From positions 1-30,274 of the forward strand of contig DIPE01000086.1 in NCBI GenBank assembly GCA_002427015.1: a stretch of DNA of 30,274 nucleotides, read 5' to 3'. The notes beneath the pieces were generated by a model. The model was not told where the DNA came from. It saw nothing but the letters and a program-made list of their open reading frames with translations, and did no database searches. The position numbers and the translations under genes are program-made. Below, piece after piece: positions 15,357 through 22,425 of this stretch. The stretch's first letter is position 1. Every line of letters begins with the position of its first letter. The DNA comes from Firmicutes bacterium UBA5496. GTDB taxonomy: Bacteria > Bacillota > Proteinivoracia > UBA4975.

Positions 15357-15878
15357 TTAACTCCGGGTTTTGGCAGCGGCGGCGGTTTTCATTCCCTCGG
15401 GTATTCCTTGGGCCAAGCGCTCCAGCTCAGCTTCCAGGCGATTGAATTGCCACAGCCAGACACCGGTTTCCAGGGCCAGACGGCGGGCTTTTCTGGTAAA
15501 GCCCTCTTTGCTTACGAGGATGGCAAACTCGCAGTTCAGCCTGCTCCGGGCTTCGCCAATATCGATAACGGGTCTCTCATTGATGGGCTTGCGCCACCAC
15601 TTGATGTGGAGGCAGGTCCTTGCTCCCAGCCTGGACAGTATATACTCCGCCCCCATGCGCCCCTGGTAGAGAACTTCCTCCACCTCATAACCCTGGCAGA
15701 AAAAGTAGTCCAAAGCGGCGGCGTTGCTGCCGGGAGGGGTTTGAACTTTCCGCCGGCGCAGCACAAAAGCAGCCAGGTACACCAGGACAAGGCCGGCCAG
15801 CGCCGGCCAGTAAGGAGAGGCGAAGCGGACAAATTCCTTAAGGGTGCGCCAGGCCAGCTTCAGCATTTCCATCAACAT
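15357..15878 (-). CDS. Membrane-anchored Mrr-like protein with altered catalytic residues
   Basis: A 173-residue protein with one N-terminal membrane helix (about 24-41), a basic stop-transfer segment RRRK, and a C-terminal domain resembling the restriction-endonuclease (Mrr_cat) fold. Residues 57-143 align by eye with the Mrr-like domain of the protein at 29068-30072: both have a GY/GF-x-(V/I)-E-x-V start, G-x-x-GA(E/D), an (L/V)-x-I/V-K-x-W strand, an EAR helix and a final WLW/FLW. Here the metal-binding Asp is Glu78 and the Q of QxK is His91 (HIK, Lys93), so nuclease activity is doubtful. Start choice is uncertain between Met1 and Met3. It lies 18 bases after the 136-residue gene and is last in the pepF operon. 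Confidence 0.72.
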   Translation of the reverse strand: MLMEMLKLAWRTLKEFVRFASPYWPALAGLVLVYLAAFVLRRRKVQTPPGSNAAALDYFFCQGYEVEEVLYQGRMGAEYILSRLGARTCLHIKWWRKPINERPVIDIGEARSRLNCEFAILVSKEGFTRKARRLALETGVWLWQFNRLEAELERLAQGIPEGMKTAAAAKTRS

Positions 15879-15896
15879 CCCCCGTTTCCTAAAATA

Positions 15897-16307
15897 TTAC
15901 TGGGGCTTGGCCCCGGCTTCCCGGCTGCCCAGTTCCTGTAAGAGGCGAAGGAGATATTCGTAATGGGGCTTAAGAACGCTACCTTGCTCCAGCTCATTTT
16001 TCAGCCTGAGGGCAATCTGGTTGAGCACAAATTTGTTTTCACGGTGAAAGACCATAATCATCCGGAGAGCGCGTGTGGTATTGGTAAATGACTTCTTGGC
16101 CTTGGCCTTTAACATAAAGGCCCAAAAGCCCTTATCCCGGGACATCAGGGTCGCATAGCATTCCTGCACCCGCTTGAGATGCAGTTCCAGGTACTCCATG
16201 GCTCCCTCATACACCTGCAGGTCGGGACGGGGCTCCAGGAGTTTCTGGGCCGCCTCAATTCTGGGCAGAGGCCCATAGCGGATTTCTGGATTTTCCAGCA
16301 GTTTCAA
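15897..16307 (-). CDS. Uncharacterised 136-residue helical protein
   Basis: I do not recognise this family. The start is TTG, supported by GGGAGGAG about 8 bases upstream, and the gene begins 19 bases after pepF. The protein is basic, mostly helical by composition and has no signal peptide, membrane segment or metal-binding motif. Notable segments are MKLLENPEIRYGPLPRIEAA near the start, an aromatic and lysine-rich stretch around GFWAFMLKAKAKKSF (about 70-84), and a repeat-free C-terminal helix HYEYLLRLLQELG. Position between pepF and the Mrr-like gene with tight spacing suggests cotranscription. Codon use and strong ribosome site make it a credible gene. Confidence 0.75.
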   Translation of the reverse strand: MKLLENPEIRYGPLPRIEAAQKLLEPRPDLQVYEGAMEYLELHLKRVQECYATLMSRDKGFWAFMLKAKAKKSFTNTTRALRMIMVFHRENKFVLNQIALRLKNELEQGSVLKPHYEYLLRLLQELGSREAGAKPQ

Positions 16308-16326
16308 GACTAATCTCCTCCCGAAA

Positions 16327-18135
16327 TTATAGCAGCTGCTCTAATTCCGCCAGCAATTTTGAGAAGACTTGCAGGGTAGTGACCAGTGGCTTGGGCTCAG
16401 TCATATCCACGCCGGCAGCCTTTAAGATATTGAGGGGGTAATCTGAACCGCCGCTCTTGAGGAATTGCAGATAGCGCCCGGTAGCTTCCTGGTCTCCCGC
16501 CAGCACATTCTGCGCCAGGCAGGTAGCGGCGGCAAAGCCGGTGACATATTTGTAGACATAAAAATTGTAGTAAAAATGGGGAATCCTCGCCCATTCCATG
16601 CCGATGAGGTCGTCCACTTCCATTTCCGGGCCGTAATACTTCTTGTTGAGCTCAAGCCAAAGAGCGCTGAAATCTTCATTGGTCATGGGCCTGCCGGCTT
16701 CGCTGCGGGCGTAGATTTCTTTTTCGAACTCGGCAAACAGGGTCTGGCGGTAGACAGTGCCCCTGATTGTTTCCAAGTACTCGTTGATGATATACAAGCG
16801 TTTTTGCTTGTCGGTGGTGACTTTCAGCAGGTGGTCGTTAAGCAGGGCTTCATTGAGTGTGGAAGCCACCTCCGCCAAAAAGATGGGATATTCTGCCGTA
16901 GAAGGGGGCAGAGTTGACCTGCTGTAATAGCTGTGCATGGAGTGGCCCAGTTCATGGGCAAGGGTAGAGGCAGAATTCAGTGTATCGTCATAGTTCAGGA
17001 GCATAAAGGGTTTGGTTGAATAAGTCCCCCAGGAGTAAGCGCCGCTGCGCTTGCCCTTGTTTTCATAGACATCAATCCAGCCCTGGGTAAAGGCCTTGCC
17101 GGCATCCCGGACATACTCGGAACCTAAGGGGGCAAGAGCGGTAAGAACCATTTCCTTGCCGGCCGCAAAGGGCACTTCCAGCTTGGCCTCGGCTACCAGG
17201 GGGGCGTAGATGTCGTGCATGCTGATTTGCTCCAGCCCCAGAACCCGCTTTTTCAAGCTTACATATCTGTGCAGGGGCTCCAGGTTGGCATTGATGGTGT
17301 CAATTACATTGTCGTAGACACTGACAGGAATATTGTCTTCAAAAAGGGCGGCCTCCCGGGAGCTGGCAAAATTCCGGGCCTTGGCAAAGAACATGCCTCC
17401 CTTGATCTTGCCGTTGAGGCTGGTGGCCAGGGTGTTAATAACCTTGCCGTAAGTAGTGTACATGGCCTCGTAAGCTTGCCGGCGCACCTTTCTGTCCTGA
17501 GACTGCATGTACTTAATAAAGCGGCCGTGGGAAAGCTCAACCTTTTCTCCGCTTTCGTCGCAGATTTCGGGGAAACGCATATCCGCGTTGTTAAGCATTG
17601 AAAAAATGTTGTAGGGCGCATCATCCAGTTCTCCGGCCATAGCCAGCAGCTGTTCTTCCCGGGGGCTCAAGGTATGGGGTTTGCGGCGCAGAACATTATT
17701 CAGGTAGTGCCGGTATTCAGCCAGACCCGGCTCTTCACTTAAGAATCCGCTGACAACCCCATCCTCCAGGCTCAAAAGCTCAGGCTCGATGAAGGATACA
17801 GCTGTATGCAGCTCAACTCCCAGAGAACCTGCCCGGTCAGCCATGCCCTGATGTTTGGCGTTGGCAGTGTCTTCGTCCCGGCGTAAATTGGCAAAGACAA
17901 TGACCTGGGCACCCAGAACCATGATTTCATCCCGGAGCTTAAGACACTCCAGCAGCGTCTTGGCACCTTCTCCCAAACGGCCGGAATACCCCTTAATCTG
18001 CTCAGAGAGCTCTTTAACTTTGGCAAAATCCTTTTCCCAGCCGGCATCATCGGCATAGACAGATTCCAAATCCCACTTGTACTTCTGCTGAATTTCTTGT
18101 CTGGCGGGGACACCGCCTTTTTTCACTTCTGACAC
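16327..18135 (-). CDS. pepF: Oligoendopeptidase F
   Basis: A 602-residue cytoplasmic zinc metallopeptidase of family M3B that degrades oligopeptides, typically of 7-17 residues. The zinc site is HELGH (394-398) in STLAHELGHSMHSYYSR, with the downstream glutamate ligand in FLAEVASTLNEALL. The N-terminal region has the usual PepF helical layout (QQKYKWDLESVYADDAGWEKDF), and GAYSWGTYSTKPFMLLNY before the zinc site is conserved in the family. Full normal length. It starts with GTG after AGGAGGG. It follows tyrS by 94 bases with no clear terminator between them, so part of its expression may follow the T-box of tyrS. Confidence 0.96.
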   Translation of the reverse strand: MSEVKKGGVPARQEIQQKYKWDLESVYADDAGWEKDFAKVKELSEQIKGYSGRLGEGAKTLLECLKLRDEIMVLGAQVIVFANLRRDEDTANAKHQGMADRAGSLGVELHTAVSFIEPELLSLEDGVVSGFLSEEPGLAEYRHYLNNVLRRKPHTLSPREEQLLAMAGELDDAPYNIFSMLNNADMRFPEICDESGEKVELSHGRFIKYMQSQDRKVRRQAYEAMYTTYGKVINTLATSLNGKIKGGMFFAKARNFASSREAALFEDNIPVSVYDNVIDTINANLEPLHRYVSLKKRVLGLEQISMHDIYAPLVAEAKLEVPFAAGKEMVLTALAPLGSEYVRDAGKAFTQGWIDVYENKGKRSGAYSWGTYSTKPFMLLNYDDTLNSASTLAHELGHSMHSYYSRSTLPPSTAEYPIFLAEVASTLNEALLNDHLLKVTTDKQKRLYIINEYLETIRGTVYRQTLFAEFEKEIYARSEAGRPMTNEDFSALWLELNKKYYGPEMEVDDLIGMEWARIPHFYYNFYVYKYVTGFAAATCLAQNVLAGDQEATGRYLQFLKSGGSDYPLNILKAAGVDMTEPKPLVTTLQVFSKLLAELEQLL

Positions 18136-18229
18136 TTTATTCCCTCCTGCTATTTTTCTTATACATAATAATTCGCCTGACCAAGGGAAAAACCTTCCTC
18201 CCTTTGGTTCCGGTGACCAATTTGACTTA

Positions 18230-19459
18230 TTACCCTAGTACCACATGGTGATGGACTTTTTTGCCTTTGCGTAAGGAAATCTTATCATCTTTCAGCCAGC
18301 AGGCATCAATGATTAACTCAAAATCGTCTATCTTCTGTTCATTAATCGTCAGCCCTCCCTGCTGAATGAGGCGCCGACCTTCGCTTTTGCTGGATGTAAG
18401 CCCGCACTCAATGAGCAGGTCCAGGAGGGGGATGCCTGCCTGCAACCGCCCCTTTTCTATTTGGGTTGTGGGGATTGCCCCAGCCTCTTTGCCCCCGGCG
18501 AATAAAGCCCGAGCAGCCTGGCGGGCCTTGACCGCTTCTTCCTCGCCATGGACCAGTTTTGTCACCTCAAAGGCCAGCAGTTCCTTAGCGGCATTGATTT
18601 CCTGGCCCTGAATGGCGGTCGCGGCGTCGATTTCAGCCACCGGCAGAAAAGTATAGAGCTTGAGGAAGCGATTGACGTCCTGGTCATGGGTGTTGCGCCA
18701 GTACTGGAAAAAGTCATAGGGGCTGGTGTGCCTGGGATCGAGCCATACGGCGCCGGCCTCGGTCTTGCCCATCTTCTTGCCGTCGGCGGTTTCCAGGAGA
18801 GGAATAGTCAGGCCGTAAGCATCCTCCTGTTCCAAGCGCCGGATGAGGTCGACGCCGGAGATGATATTTGACCACTGATCGTCGCCGCCGATCTGCAGGC
18901 GGCAGCCATGACGGCGGAATAAGGTGAGGAAGTCATAGGACTGGAGCAGCATGTAGTTAAACTCAATGAAAGACAGCCCCCTCTCCATCCTAGACTTGAA
19001 ACATTCGTAGGTGAGCATGCGGTTGACGGAAAAATGCACGCCAATTTCCCGCAGGGCTTCAATGTAGTTGAGCTTAAGCAGCCAGTCGGCATTGTTTTCC
19101 ACCTTAAGTTCGGGACCATCCACACAGTCCAGAATTCCTTTGACTTGGGCGCCAATTGCCTGGGCATAAGCGGAAATTGTAGCCGGGTCAAGCATCTGGC
19201 GCATTTCCGTCTTGCCGCTGGGATCTCCAATCATTGTGGTGCCGCCGCCAATGAGAGCAATCGGCTGATGGCCGGCCTTGCGCATGTGGGCCATCACCAT
19301 CATAGGCAGCAGGTGGCCGATGTGGAGGCTGTCGGCAGTGGCGTCAAAACCGGCATAAAAAACAGCAGGTTTTTGCAGCAGCTCTGCCAGGGGTTCCTCA
19401 TGGGTCATCTGCTTGACCAGGCCCCTTTCGGTCAAGGTCTTTAATACATCTGTGGTCAT
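18230..19459 (-). CDS. tyrS: Tyrosyl-tRNA synthetase
   Basis: A 409-residue class I synthetase that charges tRNA-Tyr. The HIGH motif is HIGH (46-49) in DSLHIGHLLPM; the KMSKS loop is KMGKT (229-233), as in the longer TyrS subgroup. QSYDFLTLFRRHGCRLQIGGDDQWSNI (173-199) is the tyrosine-site region. An S4 RNA-binding domain closes the protein (about 345-405, LLDLLIECGLTSSKSEGRRLIQQGGL). GGAGGG lies 6 bases before the ATG. The long T-box leader upstream makes expression respond to uncharged tRNA-Tyr. Confidence 0.97.
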   Translation of the reverse strand: MTTDVLKTLTERGLVKQMTHEEPLAELLQKPAVFYAGFDATADSLHIGHLLPMMVMAHMRKAGHQPIALIGGGTTMIGDPSGKTEMRQMLDPATISAYAQAIGAQVKGILDCVDGPELKVENNADWLLKLNYIEALREIGVHFSVNRMLTYECFKSRMERGLSFIEFNYMLLQSYDFLTLFRRHGCRLQIGGDDQWSNIISGVDLIRRLEQEDAYGLTIPLLETADGKKMGKTEAGAVWLDPRHTSPYDFFQYWRNTHDQDVNRFLKLYTFLPVAEIDAATAIQGQEINAAKELLAFEVTKLVHGEEEAVKARQAARALFAGGKEAGAIPTTQIEKGRLQAGIPLLDLLIECGLTSSKSEGRRLIQQGGLTINEQKIDDFELIIDACWLKDDKISLRKGKKVHHHVVLG

Positions 19460-19484
19460 ACTTTTCCCTCCAAAATTTCATTCA

Positions 19485-19521
19485 AGAAAAAAACAAACCC
19501 GCCCCCCAAAAAGGGACGAGT
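19485..19521 (-). terminator. T-box regulated terminator
   Basis: Stem ACTCGTCCC with GGGGCGGGT (two G-U pairs), then TTTGTTTTTTT on the minus strand. It is the conditional terminator of the tyrS T-box. Confidence 0.85.
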
Positions 19522-19738
19522 TGATTGCCCGCGGTACCACCCTGCTTGACTGCCCCTAAGGGGCAGTCCGCTCTTTGGCCGCTAACGGTGCCGCCGCCGC
19601 AGCCTACTGAGCAAAATTGCCTTTGGGTGCGGAGCTCCGGGGTGTACGCGTCCCCCTTTGTTGCCGGTTCCCACCTGTCACCGGCTCTCTGTAAACAAAG
19701 ATTGGGTCTGCTCTCCCCTTCAACGCTTAAATTTATTG
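19485..19738 (-). promoter_or_regulatory. T-box leader of tyrS, tyrosine specifier
   Basis: The minus strand carries the T-box core AGGGTGGTACCGCG (about 19530-19544), which pairs with the acceptor end of uncharged tRNA. Upstream is a Stem I region with AGAGAG and paired CCGG arms, and a specifier loop reading GUACAC. The UAC codon at 19644-19646 fits tyrosine and the downstream gene. The terminator (arms 19513-19521 and 19497-19505, followed by a T-rich run) would be disrupted when the antiterminator forms. The leader runs from about 19738 to the terminator, 25 bases before tyrS. Confidence 0.95.
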
Positions 19739-19744
19739 ACTTGA

Positions 19745-19773
19745 ATTATACCAGCTTAAGCTTGAAAAGACAA
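19745..19773 (-). promoter_or_regulatory. tyrS promoter
   Basis: On the minus strand TTGTCT (19768-19773) and TATAAT (19745-19750) are 17 bases apart, immediately before the T-box leader. Confidence 0.75.
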
Positions 19774-19789
19774 TCAAGAGCGGATTGAA

Positions 19790-20209
19790 TTAATCAGTGG
19801 TCCCATAGACTTTCCAGCGCCGGCCCTCCCGGCGCAAGAGAAAGTCGTCAGCCTGAATGAGGCCTGGACCATAATAGACAGTGACAACCGCCTGGTCGCC
19901 ATCAATTTGAACCTCATCGATTCTATAGTGTTCAAAGAGCTGGGAACCATCCTGCCAAAACAGCTGCCAGCGAGATTCATCCACTGCCAGTGTCGTCGCC
20001 TGCAAATCCTTCAGGACAGGGCTGCTGACAACCTTTTCCAGGGATTGGACATCTTTGCGGGCAAGGCTATCCAGCATATCGCTGACAACATTTTCCGGAG
20101 CCGGCGGCGACAGAGCCGCCACCAAGACAATGAGGGCCAAAACCAGCACTACTGCACCTGTAGAAATATAGGTCACGAGTTTCGTCCGGGAGTTATCAGG
20201 TTTAGTCAC
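19790..20209 (-). CDS. Small membrane-anchored protein, NTF2/DUF4878-like fold possible
   Basis: A 139-residue protein with a charged cytoplasmic start, one membrane helix (about 11-33) and an extracellular domain of about 100 residues. The domain begins PENVVSDMLDSLARKDVQSLEKVVS and ends in alternating strands with WKVYGTTD. This pattern, a helix pair followed by strands ending in a W-K-V strand, resembles NTF2-like/DUF4878 domains, but I cannot confirm it. The start is GTG after GGGGGA; an ATG five codons upstream is in another frame and stops at once. A promoter is visible at 20233-20261. Function unknown. Confidence 0.72.
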   Translation of the reverse strand: MTKPDNSRTKLVTYISTGAVVLVLALIVLVAALSPPAPENVVSDMLDSLARKDVQSLEKVVSSPVLKDLQATTLAVDESRWQLFWQDGSQLFEHYRIDEVQIDGDQAVVTVYYGPGLIQADDFLLRREGRRWKVYGTTD

Positions 20210-20232
20210 CAGTCATTCCCCCTTTGCCATAT

Positions 20233-20261
20233 AAAATACCACTTTTTATTCTTTGGGGCAA
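20233..20261 (-). promoter_or_regulatory. Promoter for the small membrane protein
   Basis: On the minus strand TTGCCC (20256-20261) and TATTTT (20233-20238) have a 17-base spacer and an extended TG before the -10. It lies in the 85-base gap after plsC. Confidence 0.5.
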
Positions 20262-20294
20262 ATTTACTGAAAAACGCCGGCGCCGTGCATTTTG

Positions 20295-21038
20295 CTATTT
20301 GTCGGTCTCCGGGGCAATTTGCTGCCAGCCCTCGCCCACCATTTCCCTGACCATTTTGGCCACCCTGCTGGTCCCCATTTCCTCATAGTCCCCGGGCATG
20401 ATGGGAGGACTCACCAATAAAGAAATCTGGGCTGGCCCAATTTTATGGCCGTTGCCTTCATAGATTTTCCGGGTGCCCTGGATGCTGACAGGGACAATAG
20501 GCACATTGGCCTTAATGGCCAGCTTCATGCTCCCGCTCTTAAACTCGGCGATTTCGCCGGTCTGACTACGGGTGCCTTCAGGGAAAATTACCATAGATAA
20601 GCCGTTGCGAACTTGCTCTGCAGCCAGATTAATGGTTTCAACTGCCTGGCGTATACCCTGGCGGTCAAGATAGAGGCAGCCCACATGGCGCATGAGGCTG
20701 TTAATCACCGGCACCCGGGCCAGTTCTTTTTTGGCTACAAAAGCCAGGGGCTTATCCAAGAATCCCAGCAGCAGCATAATATCAAAGACACTGAGATGAT
20801 TGGCCATAAAGACAACGGGCCCCGGGGGGATGGTGTCAGCGCCCCTAACTGTCACCTGGCTGCCCGTAGCAGCTAAGACTACTTTTCCCCACCAATGGGC
20901 ATATCTATATGCCAGCTTCTGGCGCAAGCCTTTGCGTCCTGTAATATTTAAAAACCAAAAAACAGGCAGGCAAAATGCCCCCAGGAGTGTAGCAAGAAAA
21001 GCAATAATTAGCCAATAGATTGTGCGCAATAACTTCAT
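20295..21038 (-). CDS. plsC: 1-acyl-sn-glycerol-3-phosphate acyltransferase
   Basis: A 247-residue membrane-associated acyltransferase that converts lysophosphatidic acid to phosphatidic acid in phospholipid synthesis. A hydrophobic N-terminal segment (about 7-31) precedes the catalytic block: NHLSVFD (80-86, the HX4D motif with His81 and Asp86) and FPEGTRS (152-158, substrate-binding motif). VPIVPVSIQGT is the later conserved acyltransferase strand. Normal length. An extended -10 promoter lies just upstream, divergent from the transporter operon on the plus strand. Confidence 0.95.
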   Translation of the reverse strand: MKLLRTIYWLIIAFLATLLGAFCLPVFWFLNITGRKGLRQKLAYRYAHWWGKVVLAATGSQVTVRGADTIPPGPVVFMANHLSVFDIMLLLGFLDKPLAFVAKKELARVPVINSLMRHVGCLYLDRQGIRQAVETINLAAEQVRNGLSMVIFPEGTRSQTGEIAEFKSGSMKLAIKANVPIVPVSIQGTRKIYEGNGHKIGPAQISLLVSPPIMPGDYEEMGTSRVAKMVREMVGEGWQQIAPETDK

Positions 21039-21069
21039 TTCTAACCACCGCCTGCAACTTTCTCCGCCT

Positions 21070-21098
21070 ATTATAGCATAGTGCAGTTAAATACTGAA
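21070..21098 (-). promoter_or_regulatory. plsC promoter
   Basis: On the minus strand TGCTATAAT has the -10 at 21070-21075 and an extended TG. The -35 (TTCAGT, 21093-21098) is weak. It lies about 30 bases upstream of plsC. Confidence 0.6.
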
Positions 21099-21142
21099 AA
21101 AAAAACCATCTCCCCTTTCTTTCCCCGGGGGGAAAAAGCATC

Positions 21143-21179
21143 TAGTCTTATACAGGACTATATTGAATAGAATTATAAT
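21143..21179 (+). promoter_or_regulatory. Promoter region of the DUF3798 transporter operon with small inverted repeat
   Basis: TATAAT at 21174-21179 is a perfect -10; no good -35 is visible 16-18 bases upstream. TAGTC (21143-21147) and GACTA (21156-21160) form an inverted repeat at the -35 position, so an activator or repressor site is possible. The leader of about 35 bases is too short for a riboswitch. Confidence 0.45.
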
Positions 21180-21220
21180 GTATACCCACTATTACAGAAT
21201 TTGGTAAGGAGGATAACCCG

Positions 21221-22354
21221 ATGACAAAGAGATTGGTTGCTTTGGCCCTGTGCGTCCTGTTGTTGCTGACCTTGGCAGCTTGTCGGACGGATCCCGCCAT
21301 CACTGAAGAACCGGAATATAAGATTGGGATTATTACAGGCACAGTATCCCAGGGGGAAGAAGAGTATCAGGCTGCCCATAATATGGCTGCCAAGTATGGC
21401 GACAAAATTGTCACCGCCACCTATCCTGACAATTTCTCTTCAGAAACAGAAACCACTATCGCCAACACAGTTGCCCTTGCTTCTGACCCCGACGTCAAGG
21501 CTATTGTCTTTGTGCAGGCAGTCCCAGGAGCGGCTGCCGCCATTGACAAGGTGCGTGAAACCCGTCCCGACATGCTCTTCATTGCCGGTGTAGCAGCCGA
21601 AGATCCCGCTACCATCGCCAGCAAAGCCGATATCGTCCTGCTGGTGGATGAAATCTCCATGGGCACAGCCATGCCGAAAAAGGCGGCAGAGATGGGAGCA
21701 AAGACCTTTATCCACTATTCCTTTGCCCGTCACCTCTCCTATGCCACCATTGCCGCCCGCCGCCACCTGATCATGGAAACCTGTGAAGAGCTTGGCATTG
21801 CCTACTATGATGTCACCGCCCCGGATCCCACCGGCGATGCAGGCGTATCCGGAGCCCAGCAATTCATCCTGGAGGATGTTCCCAGACAGATTGAACAATA
21901 CGGCAAGGATACAGCTTTCTTCTCCACCAACTGCGCCATGCAGGAGCCCCTCATCCGTTCCGTCTTGGAAGGGGGCGCCATCTATCCCCAGCAGTGCTGT
22001 CCCAGCCCTTACCATGGCTACCCGGCGGCTTTGAATATCGATGTCAGCGGCCATGAAGGCGATATTCAGTACATGCTGAATTCCATCGGCACTGTGCTCA
22101 AAGAATACGGCCAGGAGGGGAGAATGTCCACCTGGGGCGTGGCCGTCAACATGCTGATGATTGAAGCCGGCGTCAAATACGCCATCGAATTCCTGGAAGG
22201 CAATACCCAGGGCAGAGTAGATGAAGATGTGCTCTTCCCCATCATCGATGCCATTGCTAAAGGGGGAACAGCTGTCAGCATTTATGAAGAAAACGGCGTG
22301 CCCATAGACAATTTCTACCTCATTCTCTGCGATTACTACGACTTCAGTAAATAA
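21221..22354 (+). CDS. Substrate-binding lipoprotein, DUF3798/BMP-like
   Basis: A 377-residue lipoprotein: signal helix 4-20 and lipobox LAAC with Cys21. The mature part starts with YKIGIITGTVSQGEEEYQAAHNMAAKYGDKIVTATYPDN, like DUF3798 proteins, which have a periplasmic-binding-protein fold. The repeated alternation of strand and helix (DVKAIVFVQAVPGAAAAIDKVRETRPDMLFIAG) supports that fold. It should capture a solute outside the membrane for the ATPase and permeases encoded next. The domain name is from memory of the family; the substrate is unknown. GGAGG lies 8 bases before the ATG. The gene ends before a strong hairpin that separates it from the ATPase gene. Confidence 0.85.
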   Translation: MTKRLVALALCVLLLLTLAACRTDPAITEEPEYKIGIITGTVSQGEEEYQAAHNMAAKYGDKIVTATYPDNFSSETETTIANTVALASDPDVKAIVFVQAVPGAAAAIDKVRETRPDMLFIAGVAAEDPATIASKADIVLLVDEISMGTAMPKKAAEMGAKTFIHYSFARHLSYATIAARRHLIMETCEELGIAYYDVTAPDPTGDAGVSGAQQFILEDVPRQIEQYGKDTAFFSTNCAMQEPLIRSVLEGGAIYPQQCCPSPYHGYPAALNIDVSGHEGDIQYMLNSIGTVLKEYGQEGRMSTWGVAVNMLMIEAGVKYAIEFLEGNTQGRVDEDVLFPIIDAIAKGGTAVSIYEENGVPIDNFYLILCDYYDFSK

Positions 22355-22363
22355 ACTCCGGTG

Positions 22364-22400
22364 AATTCGCCGGCCTGCTCGGCAAGCCGGCGAATTTATT
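22364..22400 (+). terminator. Intercistronic hairpin after the binding-protein gene
   Basis: A perfect 11-bp stem (22364-22374 with 22386-22396) with an 11-base loop is followed by TTATTTA. It lies 10 bases after the lipoprotein stop and 30 before the ATPase start. It probably terminates part of transcription or protects the upstream mRNA, giving excess binding protein over the other subunits. Confidence 0.75.
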
Positions 22401-22425
22401 TACCCATTCCCAAATACGAAAGCGG

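Noticed and set aside
21039..21220. A riboswitch upstream of the DUF3798 importer
   Set aside because: The predicted transcript leader is only about 35 bases and no conserved riboswitch core is visible.
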